32,055 bases of DNA from an uncultured Lewinella sp. (GTDB lineage: Bacteria; Bacteroidota; Bacteroidia; Chitinophagales; Saprospiraceae): assembly GCA_913057725.1 (NCBI GenBank), contig CAJXOS010000066.1, forward strand, positions 1 through 32,055. The letters run 5' to 3'. The position numbers and the translations under genes were made by a program. The notes beneath the pieces are model-generated. The model searched no databases and was not told where the DNA came from. It worked only from the letters and a program-made list of their open reading frames with translations. The number at the start of each line of letters is the position of its first letter. Within the stretch, counting starts at the first letter, position 1. Shown here piece after piece: positions 7,214 to 15,728 of the stretch.

Positions 7214-9556
7214 ATGAAGATTTTCTACACATGGCTGTTTATCAGCCTGGGGTTGCTAGTGCCGCTAATGTCGCAAACCTTAGTGGTTTGGCCACTCAAC
7301 CCTGACAAATTACAAGTCCCTGAAATTTATGCTCCCGAAGTCGACGCTTTTGACTTTGTGCGAGGCAATGGCCTAAGTGTACTACAGTTCAGTGGCTCCG
7401 GGGTAAGTGCATCCAATTGGTCAACCGCAACAACAGCAGAGGATGCTGCCGTTGATTACTACGAATTTGGACTAAAGGCTATTCCTGGTGAAACCCTTGA
7501 CATCAGTAGCATTCAATTCTCCGAAAGGCGATCTTCCTCCGGTCCCCTTCAGTTTCGAATCTTTGCCTCTACAGACGGTTTCAATACGAAGGTGGAGTTG
7601 GCCCACGAAACGCTTCCTGATAATATTTTCAATCGCAGTCATAGCTTTACGGTAGATCGTAAGATTAGGGATGGTGAAAGCCTAATGTTCCGTTTCTACG
7701 GGTTTGCCGCAGAAAGCAATAGCGGCTCTTGGACGCTACTCGCAAATCGCCTGAAGGTTATTGGTAGTGCGATGCCAGCCTGTACTCCACCTACAACGGC
7801 AGCGAGCTTGAGCTTGGTAGATGTAGGGACAAACACTGCCAATATCCGCTTGGAAGGTGGTAGCGGCGAAGCACGACTTGTTGTCATTGCGCCTGAGGAC
7901 GCAGTCTTGGGGTATCCTTATCAGGGAGACGCTTACACTGGCGACTTAATGTATGGAGAAGGCGATGAGCTGGGAGTTAAAAGCTATGTCCTTGCGGCAA
8001 CTACGGATATGTTGGTCGATTTGCCGGTTGAAGGCCTAGACCCTGGTAGCGCATATCAGGTAGCCGTCTTCGAATACAATGTAAGTCAGATGTGTTACGC
8101 CGAAAATCCAATGCATTTGGAATTTTCCACGAATTGTGATTTGGACTCACGGGCGGTAACAGTGAGTGAGTTTACCGGTTTGAATGAGCTGGTAGCCTTG
8201 CGGTGGGACGCTCCCTTGTGCACAGACCAATACCTGGTTTTGGCTTCCGAAAACCCTATTGTAGGTGTCCCCTTGAATGATAGCTATGAGGCATCTTTGG
8301 CCTTCGGTGTTGTTCCACCTGCTGCTGAATTCTCAGCTGGTACATACCCAGTTTACTTTGGTGATGAGACCGACCCTTTATGGGTGGGTAATCTAGAAAA
8401 CGGAACGACTTACCACTTCGCCATCTTCACTCAAAACCAGGGTGAATGGTCGCTTGGGCATCATTTTTCTGCGACCCCACAAGAAGGCTGTCCCGATAAT
8501 AGATGGGGAGAGCAAATCTTTATTAACGAACTGCACTACAACAATGGCCCCGTTCGGCAGGACATTGGAGTAGAGATCGCTGGTCCGGCGGCCACTGACC
8601 TCGGGCCTTATGAACTGGCGGTATACCGTGTATTGGGCAACTTTTCGCCGATTTATCTTGAATTGTTCCGGCTCTCTCTTGAAGGAGCGATTGATGATGA
8701 AGGTGCGGGCTTTGGAGCCGTATGGTTCCCATTAGCAGAACTTCCAGAAGCTCGAGGAATGGTGGTGTTGATAAATTCTATTACTGGAGAGATCGTCGAG
8801 CGTATTGCTTATGATAATCGTTTTGGTCTTTACGAAGAAAACGGATTTGCGCAACCACAGCCCATTTGGGTTACTCACCCACAATTAGTGGAATTGGCTA
8901 GCGATTCCCCAGGCTTTTCCCTGCAGCGTATTGGTGATGGAACTTGCTCCGGCGACTTTCTTTGGGCTCGATTACCAAATACCCGAGGTAGCCTTAACAT
9001 TGGTCAGGCCATTTTACCGGTAGAATTGACCAAGCTAGGAGCAGAGCCTGTAGGGAAGACTGCTCGGATTTTTTGGCAGACGGCTACTGAATCAGGTAGT
9101 GACTACTTCATCCTTGAACGCAGTGCAGACGGACGTCAGTTTGAAGAAATAGGAGAAGTACAGGCCGCTGGATTCAGTGTAGTTAATCAAGATTATGAGT
9201 TTATCGATCGCCAGCCTCTGGCGGGACAAAACTTCTATCGCTTGCGGCAATTTGATTACGATGGAACTGCCTACAATCTAGGCATCGTCAGTGTCAACTT
9301 TGATAGTGGAGGTAAGCCAGAACTCGGCGCTTTCCCAAATCCAGTAGTTGATCAGACCACCGCACAATGGAATATTGAAGCGGAGCAGCTGAGCTTATTT
9401 GATGCTCATGGTCGATTAATACAACAGTGGTCACTAAACGCTGCAGTGGCTGGAGGAAGCCAAGCTATAGATTTAAGCACATTGCCTGCCGGTAATTACT
9501 TCCTAAGTATTGAAAGCAAACACGAAATACTAACCCGTAGAATAGTGAAAAACTAA
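7214..9556 (+). CDS. Large secreted T9SS cargo protein with type A sorting domain
   Basis: This exported multidomain protein is about 780 residues long. The preferred start is the ATG at 7214, which opens directly into a signal peptide (MKIFYTWLFISLG...LMSQT); an ATG seven codons earlier (7193) is possible. The first ~190 residues after cleavage resemble a jelly-roll domain. Then come two fibronectin-III-like segments, and at roughly residues 440-600 a lamin-tail-like region beginning EQIFINELHYN. The final ~170 residues hold ILERSADGRQFEEIG, YRLRQFDYDG and a type A T9SS C-terminal domain (AFPNPVVDQT, LFDAHGRLI, LPAGNYFLSIES, RRIVKN). It should therefore cross the outer membrane by type IX secretion and be surface-attached or released. 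No catalytic motif was recognised, so a binding or adhesin role is likely but unproven. Confidence 0.88.
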   Translation: MKIFYTWLFISLGLLVPLMSQTLVVWPLNPDKLQVPEIYAPEVDAFDFVRGNGLSVLQFSGSGVSASNWSTATTAEDAAVDYYEFGLKAIPGETLDISSIQFSERRSSSGPLQFRIFASTDGFNTKVELAHETLPDNIFNRSHSFTVDRKIRDGESLMFRFYGFAAESNSGSWTLLANRLKVIGSAMPACTPPTTAASLSLVDVGTNTANIRLEGGSGEARLVVIAPEDAVLGYPYQGDAYTGDLMYGEGDELGVKSYVLAATTDMLVDLPVEGLDPGSAYQVAVFEYNVSQMCYAENPMHLEFSTNCDLDSRAVTVSEFTGLNELVALRWDAPLCTDQYLVLASENPIVGVPLNDSYEASLAFGVVPPAAEFSAGTYPVYFGDETDPLWVGNLENGTTYHFAIFTQNQGEWSLGHHFSATPQEGCPDNRWGEQIFINELHYNNGPVRQDIGVEIAGPAATDLGPYELAVYRVLGNFSPIYLELFRLSLEGAIDDEGAGFGAVWFPLAELPEARGMVVLINSITGEIVERIAYDNRFGLYEENGFAQPQPIWVTHPQLVELASDSPGFSLQRIGDGTCSGDFLWARLPNTRGSLNIGQAILPVELTKLGAEPVGKTARIFWQTATESGSDYFILERSADGRQFEEIGEVQAAGFSVVNQDYEFIDRQPLAGQNFYRLRQFDYDGTAYNLGIVSVNFDSGGKPELGAFPNPVVDQTTAQWNIEAEQLSLFDAHGRLIQQWSLNAAVAGGSQAIDLSTLPAGNYFLSIESKHEILTRRIVKN

Positions 9557-9594
9557 GTCCCAAGAACTGTTGAATGGAAGATGATGATTGATGT

Positions 9595-9628
9595 ATCCCT
9601 CACTCCTCGGAGTGGGGGATTTTTTGTT
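9595..9628 (+). terminator. Intrinsic terminator after the first cargo gene
   Basis: ATCCCTCACTC (9595-9605) pairs with GAGTGGGGGAT (9610-9620) and is followed directly by a run of T. One G-T pair lies in the stem. Confidence 0.85.
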
Positions 9629-9675
9629 TACACAGACTTAAAATAACGGAGGGCGAAAATCGAAATATAAAACCG

Positions 9676-9683
9676 TACTTTTG
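9676..9683 (+). promoter_or_regulatory. -7 box of the second cargo gene
   Basis: TACTTTTG fits TAnnTTTG. It lies just after the terminator of the previous gene and about 155 bp before the preferred start codon. No clear -33 box was found. Confidence 0.5.
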
Positions 9684-9839
9684 GGGTCCCCGAACAATAG
9701 TCGTGCTACTCTAACCAAGCATTTCTACCTACCCATATTACTGTATTCACCTTGCTGTGTAGGCTTTCAATTACTTCTGAGCACTGGTTGCTGCTGAGGA
9801 GTATTTGCATTACAATTCATGGGCTTAATAAAAATTGAT

Positions 9840-12227
9840 ATGAAGACTTCTACAAGGATGCCCTTCGGGCTAATCGCGTTTTTATTGATGACTTGGCAAG
9901 TGGGGTTTGGGCAAACTACAGATCCAACTCCTCAAACACTACCATTCACATTTACAGAGCAATCTTCGGCTACTGTTTTGCCTGACGGCATGGGCGTTGG
10001 AGCGGAGAATGGGTCTGATGGTGAACACTTTGATGAGACAGGAGATGCATCAAGTGGAGGTAGCTTTTGTCAATGGAATGATGAAGGAGCAAATGGGATT
10101 AGTTATCAGGCTTCAGGAAGCTGCGAGGATGGCTCAATCCTAGTAGCAATTAATACCTTAGGTACAACAAGTATCAGTGTTGACTGGACTGCTAGACTAA
10201 TTACCGATAATGCCAATGTAAACTACTTCACAATACAGTATCGAGTTGGGACATCTGGCGATTTTACCTCTTTGTCAGATACCTATAATTCTAGTACGGA
10301 TGGGGCGAGCGCTTCATATACAACTAACTTGCCGGTTGCAGCAGAGGGAGAAGCTGTTGTTCAAGTCCGCTGGGCATATTATGAAATAGGTACGGGGTCT
10401 CGTGATCGCTTAGCCATTGATGATATTAATATAACCGGTACAACTTCCTCTTGCGTAATCTCTGATATTTCGGTTTCTAATGCAGGATCCTGCAATGACA
10501 ATGGAACGCCTTCAGATGACTCCGATGATTATTATGAGGCAGACGTGACCGTGACTTATACTGACGATCCTGGTACTGGCACTTTGGATTTATCCGGGAG
10601 CGGAGTTGTAGGAGGAACAACGAGCGCTGCTGTGGGCACCTCTCCTCAGACAATTAGTGGCGTCCGACTGGCAGCGAATGGTAGTGATGTAGCTATTACG
10701 GCTACGTTTAGTGATGACTTAGCGTGTACTTATTCAGAGACTGTAAGTGGTACCGATGTCGCTTCCTGTTCAAATTTTCCTAATGTAGGTTTTGTTATTA
10801 CTTCCAGTTCAATTGCGGAAGGTGATGCAGGGACTAGTCAACAGAATGTTAGTATTTCTATGGATTCTGCTCCGAGCAGCGATGCGACAATCGATGTGAT
10901 TAGCATAGAGGATTCTGCCACGGAGGGCGTTGACTATGATGCAGTATCTACAAGTGTGACCTTCACTACCGGCGAGTCCTATCCTGCAACCAAAATGGTA
11001 AGTGTGACAATTAATGGTGATACTGATGAGGAGCCAAGTGAAACCTTTGATTTACTCTTAAGTCTTGCTGTAGGAAGTGCGGGATTGGCCGCAGTTGGAG
11101 ATGATCAACATACAGTGACTATCAGCAACGATGATTTTGCGCCTATCGCCTGTCCTTCTGGTACTGAAAGCCAAAGTCAGGGCTTTGAAGGTGGCGGTAC
11201 TTGGAGCTACACGGTTATAGGTAATTCACAGGCGCTTCCATGTTCGTCTGGCGATGACTATGTAGGAGAGGGAACCACTATTGGTACTGGTGGTAATACG
11301 ATATCTTCTAGCGGAGGATCGCAGTTTTTTGCTGTACGGGATATCACCGGAGATTGCGCGGGATCTAGCGGTGTCGATCTGAGTTTCTCCACCTTCACAG
11401 CTACTGCAATGACTGCAGGTAATTATGCAATTAGCTTTGATTATAATGTCTTTGGTTGGGATACTGGTGATGATATTAGTTACAATGTATCGGTTAACTC
11501 CTCATCTGTGGCTGCTGGGGATGCAGTATCTGGTTTCTCTAATTTTTCAACCTCAGGTTGGGAGACGCAAACTATTGATGTGGTTCTAGCAGCGGGTGAT
11601 GCTTTAGACTTTACTATCACTCTCGATCAAAATGGTGATGGCGATTGGGGCGGAATTGATAATGTAGTCTTGTGTTTTGGTGCTATTTTTCCAGTAAATC
11701 TAACTTCATTCGAGGCAAAGCCAGAAGGGAACAAGGCCCTTCTCACCTGGCAAACCTCCACCGAACAAAACAACTCCCACTTCCTCATTCAGCGTAGTGC
11801 AGATGGGCGTTTGTTTGAGAACATTGGCCGTGTAGAAGGTGCTGGTGATAGTGATCAGGCCATCGACTACAGTTTTGTAGACGATAAGCCGCTACCGGGC
11901 TTAAATTACTACCGTCTGCATCAATTTGATTTTGACGGCACCAATGAAATCTTTAGTCCTATAGCTGTTCGCTTTGGCGAAGCTGGTGATAAGCCTAGTG
12001 CTTGGCCCGTGCCTACTTCTGATTTGCTTCAAGTGAGCCTCCCTGCAACAGAGGAAAGCTGGCTTTTGGAGGTGTTCAACCTAAATGGTCAACGGTTATT
12101 AGAGCAACTGGTAGAAGATAAGACCACCCAAACATCGCTTGATGTGAGGGCATTGCCGGCCGGTTCTTACTTCCTACGCTGGACCAATGGCAGGAATAGT
12201 GGCCAACAACGATTCTTGAAAAACTAA
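9840..12227 (+). CDS. Secreted T9SS cargo protein with Calx-beta domain and type A sorting domain
   Basis: The ATG at 9840 begins a signal peptide (MKTSTRMPFGLIAFLLMTWQ...GFGQT); an ATG at 9819 would add seven residues. The mature protein, about 770 residues, is rich in Ser, Thr, Gly and Asp. In order it has a first sandwich-like domain, an unclassified domain from about residue 210, a Calx-beta domain at about 325-440 (IAEGDAGTSQQNVSI, EGVDYDAVSTSVTF, DTDEEPSETFDLLL, TVTISNDD), another sandwich-like domain with many aspartates, and a type A T9SS tail (FEAKPEGNKALLTWQT, IQRSADGRLFENIG, YYRLHQFDFDG, LPAGSYFLRW). Calx-beta domains bind Ca2+. The tail closely resembles that of the preceding gene, so the two share a secretion route. 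Likely a calcium-dependent surface or matrix protein; no enzyme motif was seen. Confidence 0.88.
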   Translation: MKTSTRMPFGLIAFLLMTWQVGFGQTTDPTPQTLPFTFTEQSSATVLPDGMGVGAENGSDGEHFDETGDASSGGSFCQWNDEGANGISYQASGSCEDGSILVAINTLGTTSISVDWTARLITDNANVNYFTIQYRVGTSGDFTSLSDTYNSSTDGASASYTTNLPVAAEGEAVVQVRWAYYEIGTGSRDRLAIDDINITGTTSSCVISDISVSNAGSCNDNGTPSDDSDDYYEADVTVTYTDDPGTGTLDLSGSGVVGGTTSAAVGTSPQTISGVRLAANGSDVAITATFSDDLACTYSETVSGTDVASCSNFPNVGFVITSSSIAEGDAGTSQQNVSISMDSAPSSDATIDVISIEDSATEGVDYDAVSTSVTFTTGESYPATKMVSVTINGDTDEEPSETFDLLLSLAVGSAGLAAVGDDQHTVTISNDDFAPIACPSGTESQSQGFEGGGTWSYTVIGNSQALPCSSGDDYVGEGTTIGTGGNTISSSGGSQFFAVRDITGDCAGSSGVDLSFSTFTATAMTAGNYAISFDYNVFGWDTGDDISYNVSVNSSSVAAGDAVSGFSNFSTSGWETQTIDVVLAAGDALDFTITLDQNGDGDWGGIDNVVLCFGAIFPVNLTSFEAKPEGNKALLTWQTSTEQNNSHFLIQRSADGRLFENIGRVEGAGDSDQAIDYSFVDDKPLPGLNYYRLHQFDFDGTNEIFSPIAVRFGEAGDKPSAWPVPTSDLLQVSLPATEESWLLEVFNLNGQRLLEQLVEDKTTQTSLDVRALPAGSYFLRWTNGRNSGQQRFLKN

Positions 12228-12251
12228 GTAATCCCTAGTGGGTTTTAGTTC

Positions 12252-12309
12252 GAAATAGGAAGTAGACCTTTCCGCATTAAAGAAGGTGTTTACTTCCTAT
12301 TTCTTTTTT
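12252..12309 (+). terminator. Intrinsic terminator after the Calx-beta gene
   Basis: GAAATAGGAAGTA (12252-12264) pairs perfectly with TACTTCCTATTTC (12291-12303), with a smaller ACCTTT/GAAGGT pair inside, followed by a run of T. A pyrimidine tract continues to about 12340. Confidence 0.85.
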
Positions 12310-12358
12310 CCTCCCTTTCGACTTCCCCGCTTTTCCCGTATTTTATGCCAAAAGACCC

Positions 12359-13102
12359 ATGCGACCTTCCTCTCTTTTGGCTATTCTAGCAACATTTTTC
12401 GTTCTCAGTACTGGATTGGTATTTGATGCCGATAAGGATCTAGTAGCCTATTTTTCCTTTAATTCTTGTGATGCCCGCGATGACAGTGGGCAGGGTAGTT
12501 ACGGAGAAATGGTAGGCAACGTACAGTGCTGGTGCGGAGTCGAGGATGATGGCCTTCTTCTAGACGGCGAAGGTGCTCGGGTCTTGTTCTCTGGTCCAAT
12601 TAATGATTACTTCACTACCTCCGATTTTACGCTGAGTTTCTACATAAAGCCAGAGGCACAGTTGCCTTTCCCTCAGAGTGTGCTGTCAAAGCGCTCGGCT
12701 TGTGATGATAATCACGTTTTGGATATTGTCTTGGATCGCCGCCTGGATGAATTGACTACTGTTTTTCGGGAAACGGAAGCCAAGGGGTTTCGGAACTTGG
12801 GGCCTGACCTTCCTCAAGGGGTTTGGATGCATTATGCCCTCGTGCGAGATGGTGTATACGCCCGTACCTATATCAATGGAAAATTAGTGCGTGAGGCTCG
12901 TCGATGTAGCGGCGTAGATATCAGTAACGATGCACCTTTTAGCATCGGAGATAGCCCATGTGTACAGACTGGGCGCATGCGCCGTTTCAAGGGCGTGATC
13001 GACGAAGTACGCGTATACGAGCGTGCGCTGACAAATGAGGAAGTGCTGTGGTTGTATGAGCTAAATCCTATCGAAAATGCACAGATGGATTGTGTAAGTT
13101 AG
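12359..13102 (+). CDS. Secreted LamG (concanavalin A-like) protein without a sorting domain
   Basis: The 247-residue protein has a signal peptide (MRPSSLLAILATFFVLSTGL) and one LamG-type sandwich domain: LVAYFSFNSCDARDDSGQG, FTLSFYIKP, LSKRSACDDNH, GVWMHYALVRDG, YINGKLV, GVIDEVRVYERALTNEEV. It is a clear paralog of the N-terminal half of the product of 13664-14890, but it ends 15 residues after the LamG domain. It has neither a type A nor a type B T9SS tail. The ending (IENAQMDCVS) looks like a true stop rather than a frameshift, since the ybaB promoter follows at once. It may be periplasmic, or a truncated copy of its neighbour. Ligand unknown; LamG domains often bind sugars. Confidence 0.85.
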   Translation: MRPSSLLAILATFFVLSTGLVFDADKDLVAYFSFNSCDARDDSGQGSYGEMVGNVQCWCGVEDDGLLLDGEGARVLFSGPINDYFTTSDFTLSFYIKPEAQLPFPQSVLSKRSACDDNHVLDIVLDRRLDELTTVFRETEAKGFRNLGPDLPQGVWMHYALVRDGVYARTYINGKLVREARRCSGVDISNDAPFSIGDSPCVQTGRMRRFKGVIDEVRVYERALTNEEVLWLYELNPIENAQMDCVS

Positions 13103-13103
13103 G

Positions 13104-13135
13104 TTGATTTAGTGTGGGAAGTTGGTGTATCTTTG
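13104..13135 (+). promoter_or_regulatory. Promoter of ybaB
   Basis: TTG (13104-13106) and TATCTTTG (13128-13135), 21 bp apart, fit the Bacteroidota promoter. Its position supports the downstream ATG at 13190 as the ybaB start. Confidence 0.6.
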
Positions 13136-13189
13136 GCCGGTGTTCAACGCCAATGTGAACCGACTGTTTTACAGAAAAGATATCCTTTT

Positions 13190-13492
13190 ATGTTTGGAGA
13201 TATGATGGGCCAAATGCAGGAGATGCAGGCCAAGATGAAGGAAAAGCTACGCGGCATTGAAGTAACAGGCGAAGCCGGAGATGGTCTGGTAAAAGTGACT
13301 GCCAATGGTGCCCGGGAAATTGTGAATATCAAAATCGACCCTAGTGTAGCACAGGATGCCGAGGCTTTAGAAGACCTACTGTTAGTGGCAACTAACCGCG
13401 CACTGGAACTAGCTGCAGAAAAAGAAGCAGCTGAGGGACAGTCAATGCTAGGTGATATGTTACCTGGTGGTCTGGGCGGGCTCTTTGGCTAA
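13190..13492 (+). CDS. ybaB: YbaB/EbfC family nucleoid-associated protein
   Basis: This small DNA-binding protein of the YbaB/EbfC family is 100 residues from the ATG at 13190, the usual length. It has the Met/Gln-rich N-terminal helix (MFGDMMGQMQEMQAKMKEK), the beta core IEVTGEAGDGLVKVTANG and VNIKIDPSV, and the acidic C-terminal helix, ending in a Gly/Leu tail (GGLGGLFG). An upstream extension to 13112 is open, but it would begin inside or before the promoter and lacks family similarity, so it is rejected. Such proteins bind DNA as dimers and shape the nucleoid or affect expression. Here the gene is not next to dnaX or recR, its common neighbours elsewhere, but sits between two LamG paralogs. 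Confidence 0.92.
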   Translation: MFGDMMGQMQEMQAKMKEKLRGIEVTGEAGDGLVKVTANGAREIVNIKIDPSVAQDAEALEDLLLVATNRALELAAEKEAAEGQSMLGDMLPGGLGGLFG

Positions 13493-13599
13493 TCCGCATT
13501 TAAGCTCAGTCAAGCCATAATATTAATAGCTTCAAGGCGTTCAGGAAGAGGTAACGCTTGCTCTCAGCTTACATCAATCCCGAGTACTATTGCTGTAGT

Positions 13600-13630
13600 T
13601 TTGGGGATTGGCTTAAAGCCATTAGTTTTG
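13600..13630 (+). promoter_or_regulatory. Promoter of the LamG/type B cargo gene
   Basis: TTTG (13600-13603) and TAGTTTTG (13623-13630), 19 bp apart, are a near-perfect Bacteroidota promoter. It lies inside the longest open frame (from 13601) and so supports the internal ATG at 13664 as the start. Confidence 0.7.
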
Positions 13631-13663
13631 CGTGCGTTTTGCCCCTTAAAAGAACCTTTCCTT

Positions 13664-14890
13664 ATGAAGCTGCGGCTATTATTACTCTTTCTAATATCGG
13701 CTCAATTGATCAGTGCTCAAACCACTGTTGGGCTAGTGGCGTACTACTCACTTGATGGTGACCTTATTGATCGTACCGGCAATACCTCTAATACAGGTGT
13801 TGCGGTAGGTACACCCACTTTTGTGTGTGGTGTTGAAGGGCAGGCTGTCCTTCTTGATGGCGCTAATGACCAGATTCGTATTCCCAATACTGCCAGTGTT
13901 TCAGGGGAGTTTGATCGTGAGGACTTTACCGTTAGCTTTTACTTTAAGCCGGTAGGGTTTAACGGTACGCAAACACTCCTTTCCAAGAGAGATACTGCCT
14001 GTGCTAACCCACGGCAATTCAGTCTGCGGTACGTGCCAACTTCTCGTACGCTGAATACTATTCTGGCGCAAGATGAAGACAAGGATGTCAATATCCTCAA
14101 CCTTGTTAATAACATGTCTTGCTGGCAGCAAGTGACCATCGTCCGGGATAATCTTCGCGTTAATGTTTATCTGAATGGTCAATTCTTGTCTAGCCTTGGT
14201 ACCGCTAGCCGGATTGACTTAGAATCAGAGGGAGCATTTTATATCGGTGGTGGCGATTGCCTAGGGGGCATCGAGACACCATTCTCTGGATTAATCGATG
14301 AAGTGCGGGTATACAACAGGGCCTTAGATGACGAGGAGGTAGCTGGCCTTTATGGAGCTCCTGATATGATTCGTACTAATGATACTATCGTATTCCAGGG
14401 CAACTCGGTTGATATTCAATTGAACAATACCTGTGGTACTTCTTTTAGCTGGTCACCTACCCAAGATGTATTCAGCCCTACTGATGCTGAGCCTACTATA
14501 GATGCAACCACACCTGGTAACTTCACCTACTACGTACAAATTAGCGACCAGGTCTCGACCTGCGTGGCTATTGATTCTGTACGCTTGACGGTCGTAGATC
14601 CTAATACGCTGCCTTGTAAGGTTGCTATGGCCAAAGCCTTCACTCCAAACCGGGATAACCTGAATGACACCTACGGTGTGAGTAATCCATTTGCACTCAC
14701 TGATTTCGTTTCACTAGAGATTTTTGATCGCTGGGGTGGGGTAGTGTTCCAAACCAATGATCCTTTCTTAAAATGGGATGGTACCTTTAAAGGAGAGGCT
14801 GTTAACCCTGGTGTCTTCCTCTGGCGCATTGCCTATCGCTGTGATGGTGGGGAGGTCAATGAAACGGGGACGGTCACTGTGTTACGATAA
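13664..14890 (+). CDS. Secreted LamG protein with type B (gliding-type) T9SS sorting domain
   Basis: The 408-residue protein starts at ATG 13664 with a clean signal peptide (MKLRLLLLFLISAQLISAQT). It has a LamG domain at about residues 25-235 (LVAYYSLDGDLIDRTG, DFTVSFYFKP, LLSKRDTAC, VYLNGQF, GLIDEVRVYNRALDDEEV). A short immunoglobulin- or PKD-like stretch follows (about 240-325). The end is a type B C-terminal domain (CHU_C/gliding motility type): AFTPNRDNLNDTYGV, LEIFDRWGGVVFQTND, WDGTFKGEAVNPGVFLW. Type B tails usually keep cargo linked to gliding or SprB-like systems or release it in a PorV-independent way. It is the full-length counterpart of the 12359-13102 paralog. Function otherwise unknown, probably adhesion or glycan binding. 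Confidence 0.9.
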   Translation: MKLRLLLLFLISAQLISAQTTVGLVAYYSLDGDLIDRTGNTSNTGVAVGTPTFVCGVEGQAVLLDGANDQIRIPNTASVSGEFDREDFTVSFYFKPVGFNGTQTLLSKRDTACANPRQFSLRYVPTSRTLNTILAQDEDKDVNILNLVNNMSCWQQVTIVRDNLRVNVYLNGQFLSSLGTASRIDLESEGAFYIGGGDCLGGIETPFSGLIDEVRVYNRALDDEEVAGLYGAPDMIRTNDTIVFQGNSVDIQLNNTCGTSFSWSPTQDVFSPTDAEPTIDATTPGNFTYYVQISDQVSTCVAIDSVRLTVVDPNTLPCKVAMAKAFTPNRDNLNDTYGVSNPFALTDFVSLEIFDRWGGVVFQTNDPFLKWDGTFKGEAVNPGVFLWRIAYRCDGGEVNETGTVTVLR

Positions 14891-14935
14891 GAAAAAAGTC
14901 ACCCTGAGCTGGCGAAGAACCTGCCCAGGGTGACT
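14890..14935. terminator. Shared terminator between convergent genes
   Basis: AGTCACCCTG (14897-14906) and CAGGGTGACT (14926-14935) form a perfect 10-bp stem. The A run on its left side (14892-14897) makes a T run for minus-strand transcripts coming from hsp20; plus-strand transcripts get only a weak tail. It probably serves both directions. The gap to 15113 holds another small hairpin TTCAGTC-aggtc-GACTGAA and no gene. Confidence 0.65.
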
Positions 14936-15113
14936 ACAATAAAACCCTATGATCTCCATTCAGTCAGGTCGACTGAAAACCCATTAATCTTAATCTTGTC
15001 GGCCATAGGTTCAGGCCTTGCTAAATCAGGTAGAGGGGTTCCTACACATATCATTCACATCTATCCATCCCCCTTTACCTTATAGCATTACTTACACTCT
15101 CTTACTCTCATTC

Positions 15114-15533
15114 TTATCCAATCTCAATCAGACGTGCTGGTTGAGGTTTAGCTTCTTCTTTCTTTGGCAATGTTACGGCTAGGATACCATCGGTATAGCT
15201 AGCGCTAATTTCACTGTCATTTGCTGTTTCAGGAAGGGTGAAGCGACGGGTGAAGTTTGTAAAGCGGAACTCCCTGCGAGTATAACCTTCTTTCGTTTCG
15301 GTCTCCTCGTTCTTGCGTTCAGCTGAAATCGTCAGTACGCCCTCTTCTACTTTTACATTGAAATCTTCCTTCTTCAGGCCAGGAACAGCCAGTTCTAACT
15401 GGAAGTCGTCGTCCGTTTCTCTTACGTTTACTGCTGGTAGTGTGCCATAATTCGCCGGGCGAGTAGGTACACCATTAAAGAAATCATCAAATACTCGGTT
15501 TACGAAGTTAGGATTGAATCTTACAAGTCCCAT
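15114..15533 (-). CDS. Hsp20/alpha-crystallin family small heat-shock protein
   Basis: This 139-residue small heat-shock protein is an ATP-independent holdase that keeps unfolding cytoplasmic proteins soluble as part of large oligomers. The N-terminal arm (FNPNFVNRVFDDFFNG) is typical. The alpha-crystallin domain runs from about residue 33 to 130, with LELAVPGLKKEDFNVKVEEG, LTISAERKNEE, the FTNFTRRFTLPE strand region and the signature SYTDGILAVTLPKKEE. The usual C-terminal I-x-I/V motif is present only as ARLIEIG. The gene is alone, with a long leader of 150-250 nt that includes repeat element copy 2 and possible sigma-54 sites. The start ATG at 15531-15533 fits the family. Confidence 0.95.
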   Translation of the reverse strand: MGLVRFNPNFVNRVFDDFFNGVPTRPANYGTLPAVNVRETDDDFQLELAVPGLKKEDFNVKVEEGVLTISAERKNEETETKEGYTRREFRFTNFTRRFTLPETANDSEISASYTDGILAVTLPKKEEAKPQPARLIEIG

Positions 15534-15560
15534 AATCGATTTTTATGCTTTTGGTTTTTT

Positions 15561-15705
15561 AAGGAACAGCACGAAAATGAAGCTGCTTTTTGCTTTGCAG
15601 CTACTCCGTGGTCTGTCTTTCAAATCGTCAACTATGCGGTCTTTGTTAAGCATGTTAGCGATTTGAAAAACTGCGGAAGAAATGCAAATTATTTTCTGCG
15701 CAATT
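15561..15705. repeat. Foldable dispersed repeat, copy 2
   Basis: This is the second copy of the element at 382-523, in the same orientation. The ends pair (GCACGAAAATGA 15569-15580 with TTATTTTCTGCGC 15689-15701). A hairpin AGCTGC/GCAGCT lies at 15581-15602, and a long inner hairpin joins 15618-15637 to 15650-15668 (TTTCAAATCG with CGATTTGAAA at its base). The pairing is better kept than the sequence, which suggests the fold matters or that the copies arose as an inverted-repeat element. It stands 28 bp from the hsp20 start codon and would be in its leader RNA. Confidence 0.65.
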
Positions 15706-15728
15706 CAAATGTTGTTACGGCTACCTTA

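Noticed and set aside
13112..13189. Upstream extension of ybaB
   Set aside because: The frame would begin upstream of the -7 box at 13128-13135, so the transcript would not include the start.
13601..13663. Upstream extension of the LamG/type B gene from 13601
   Set aside because: It would start inside the promoter (-33 at 13600, -7 at 13623), and the signal peptide begins at the ATG at 13664.
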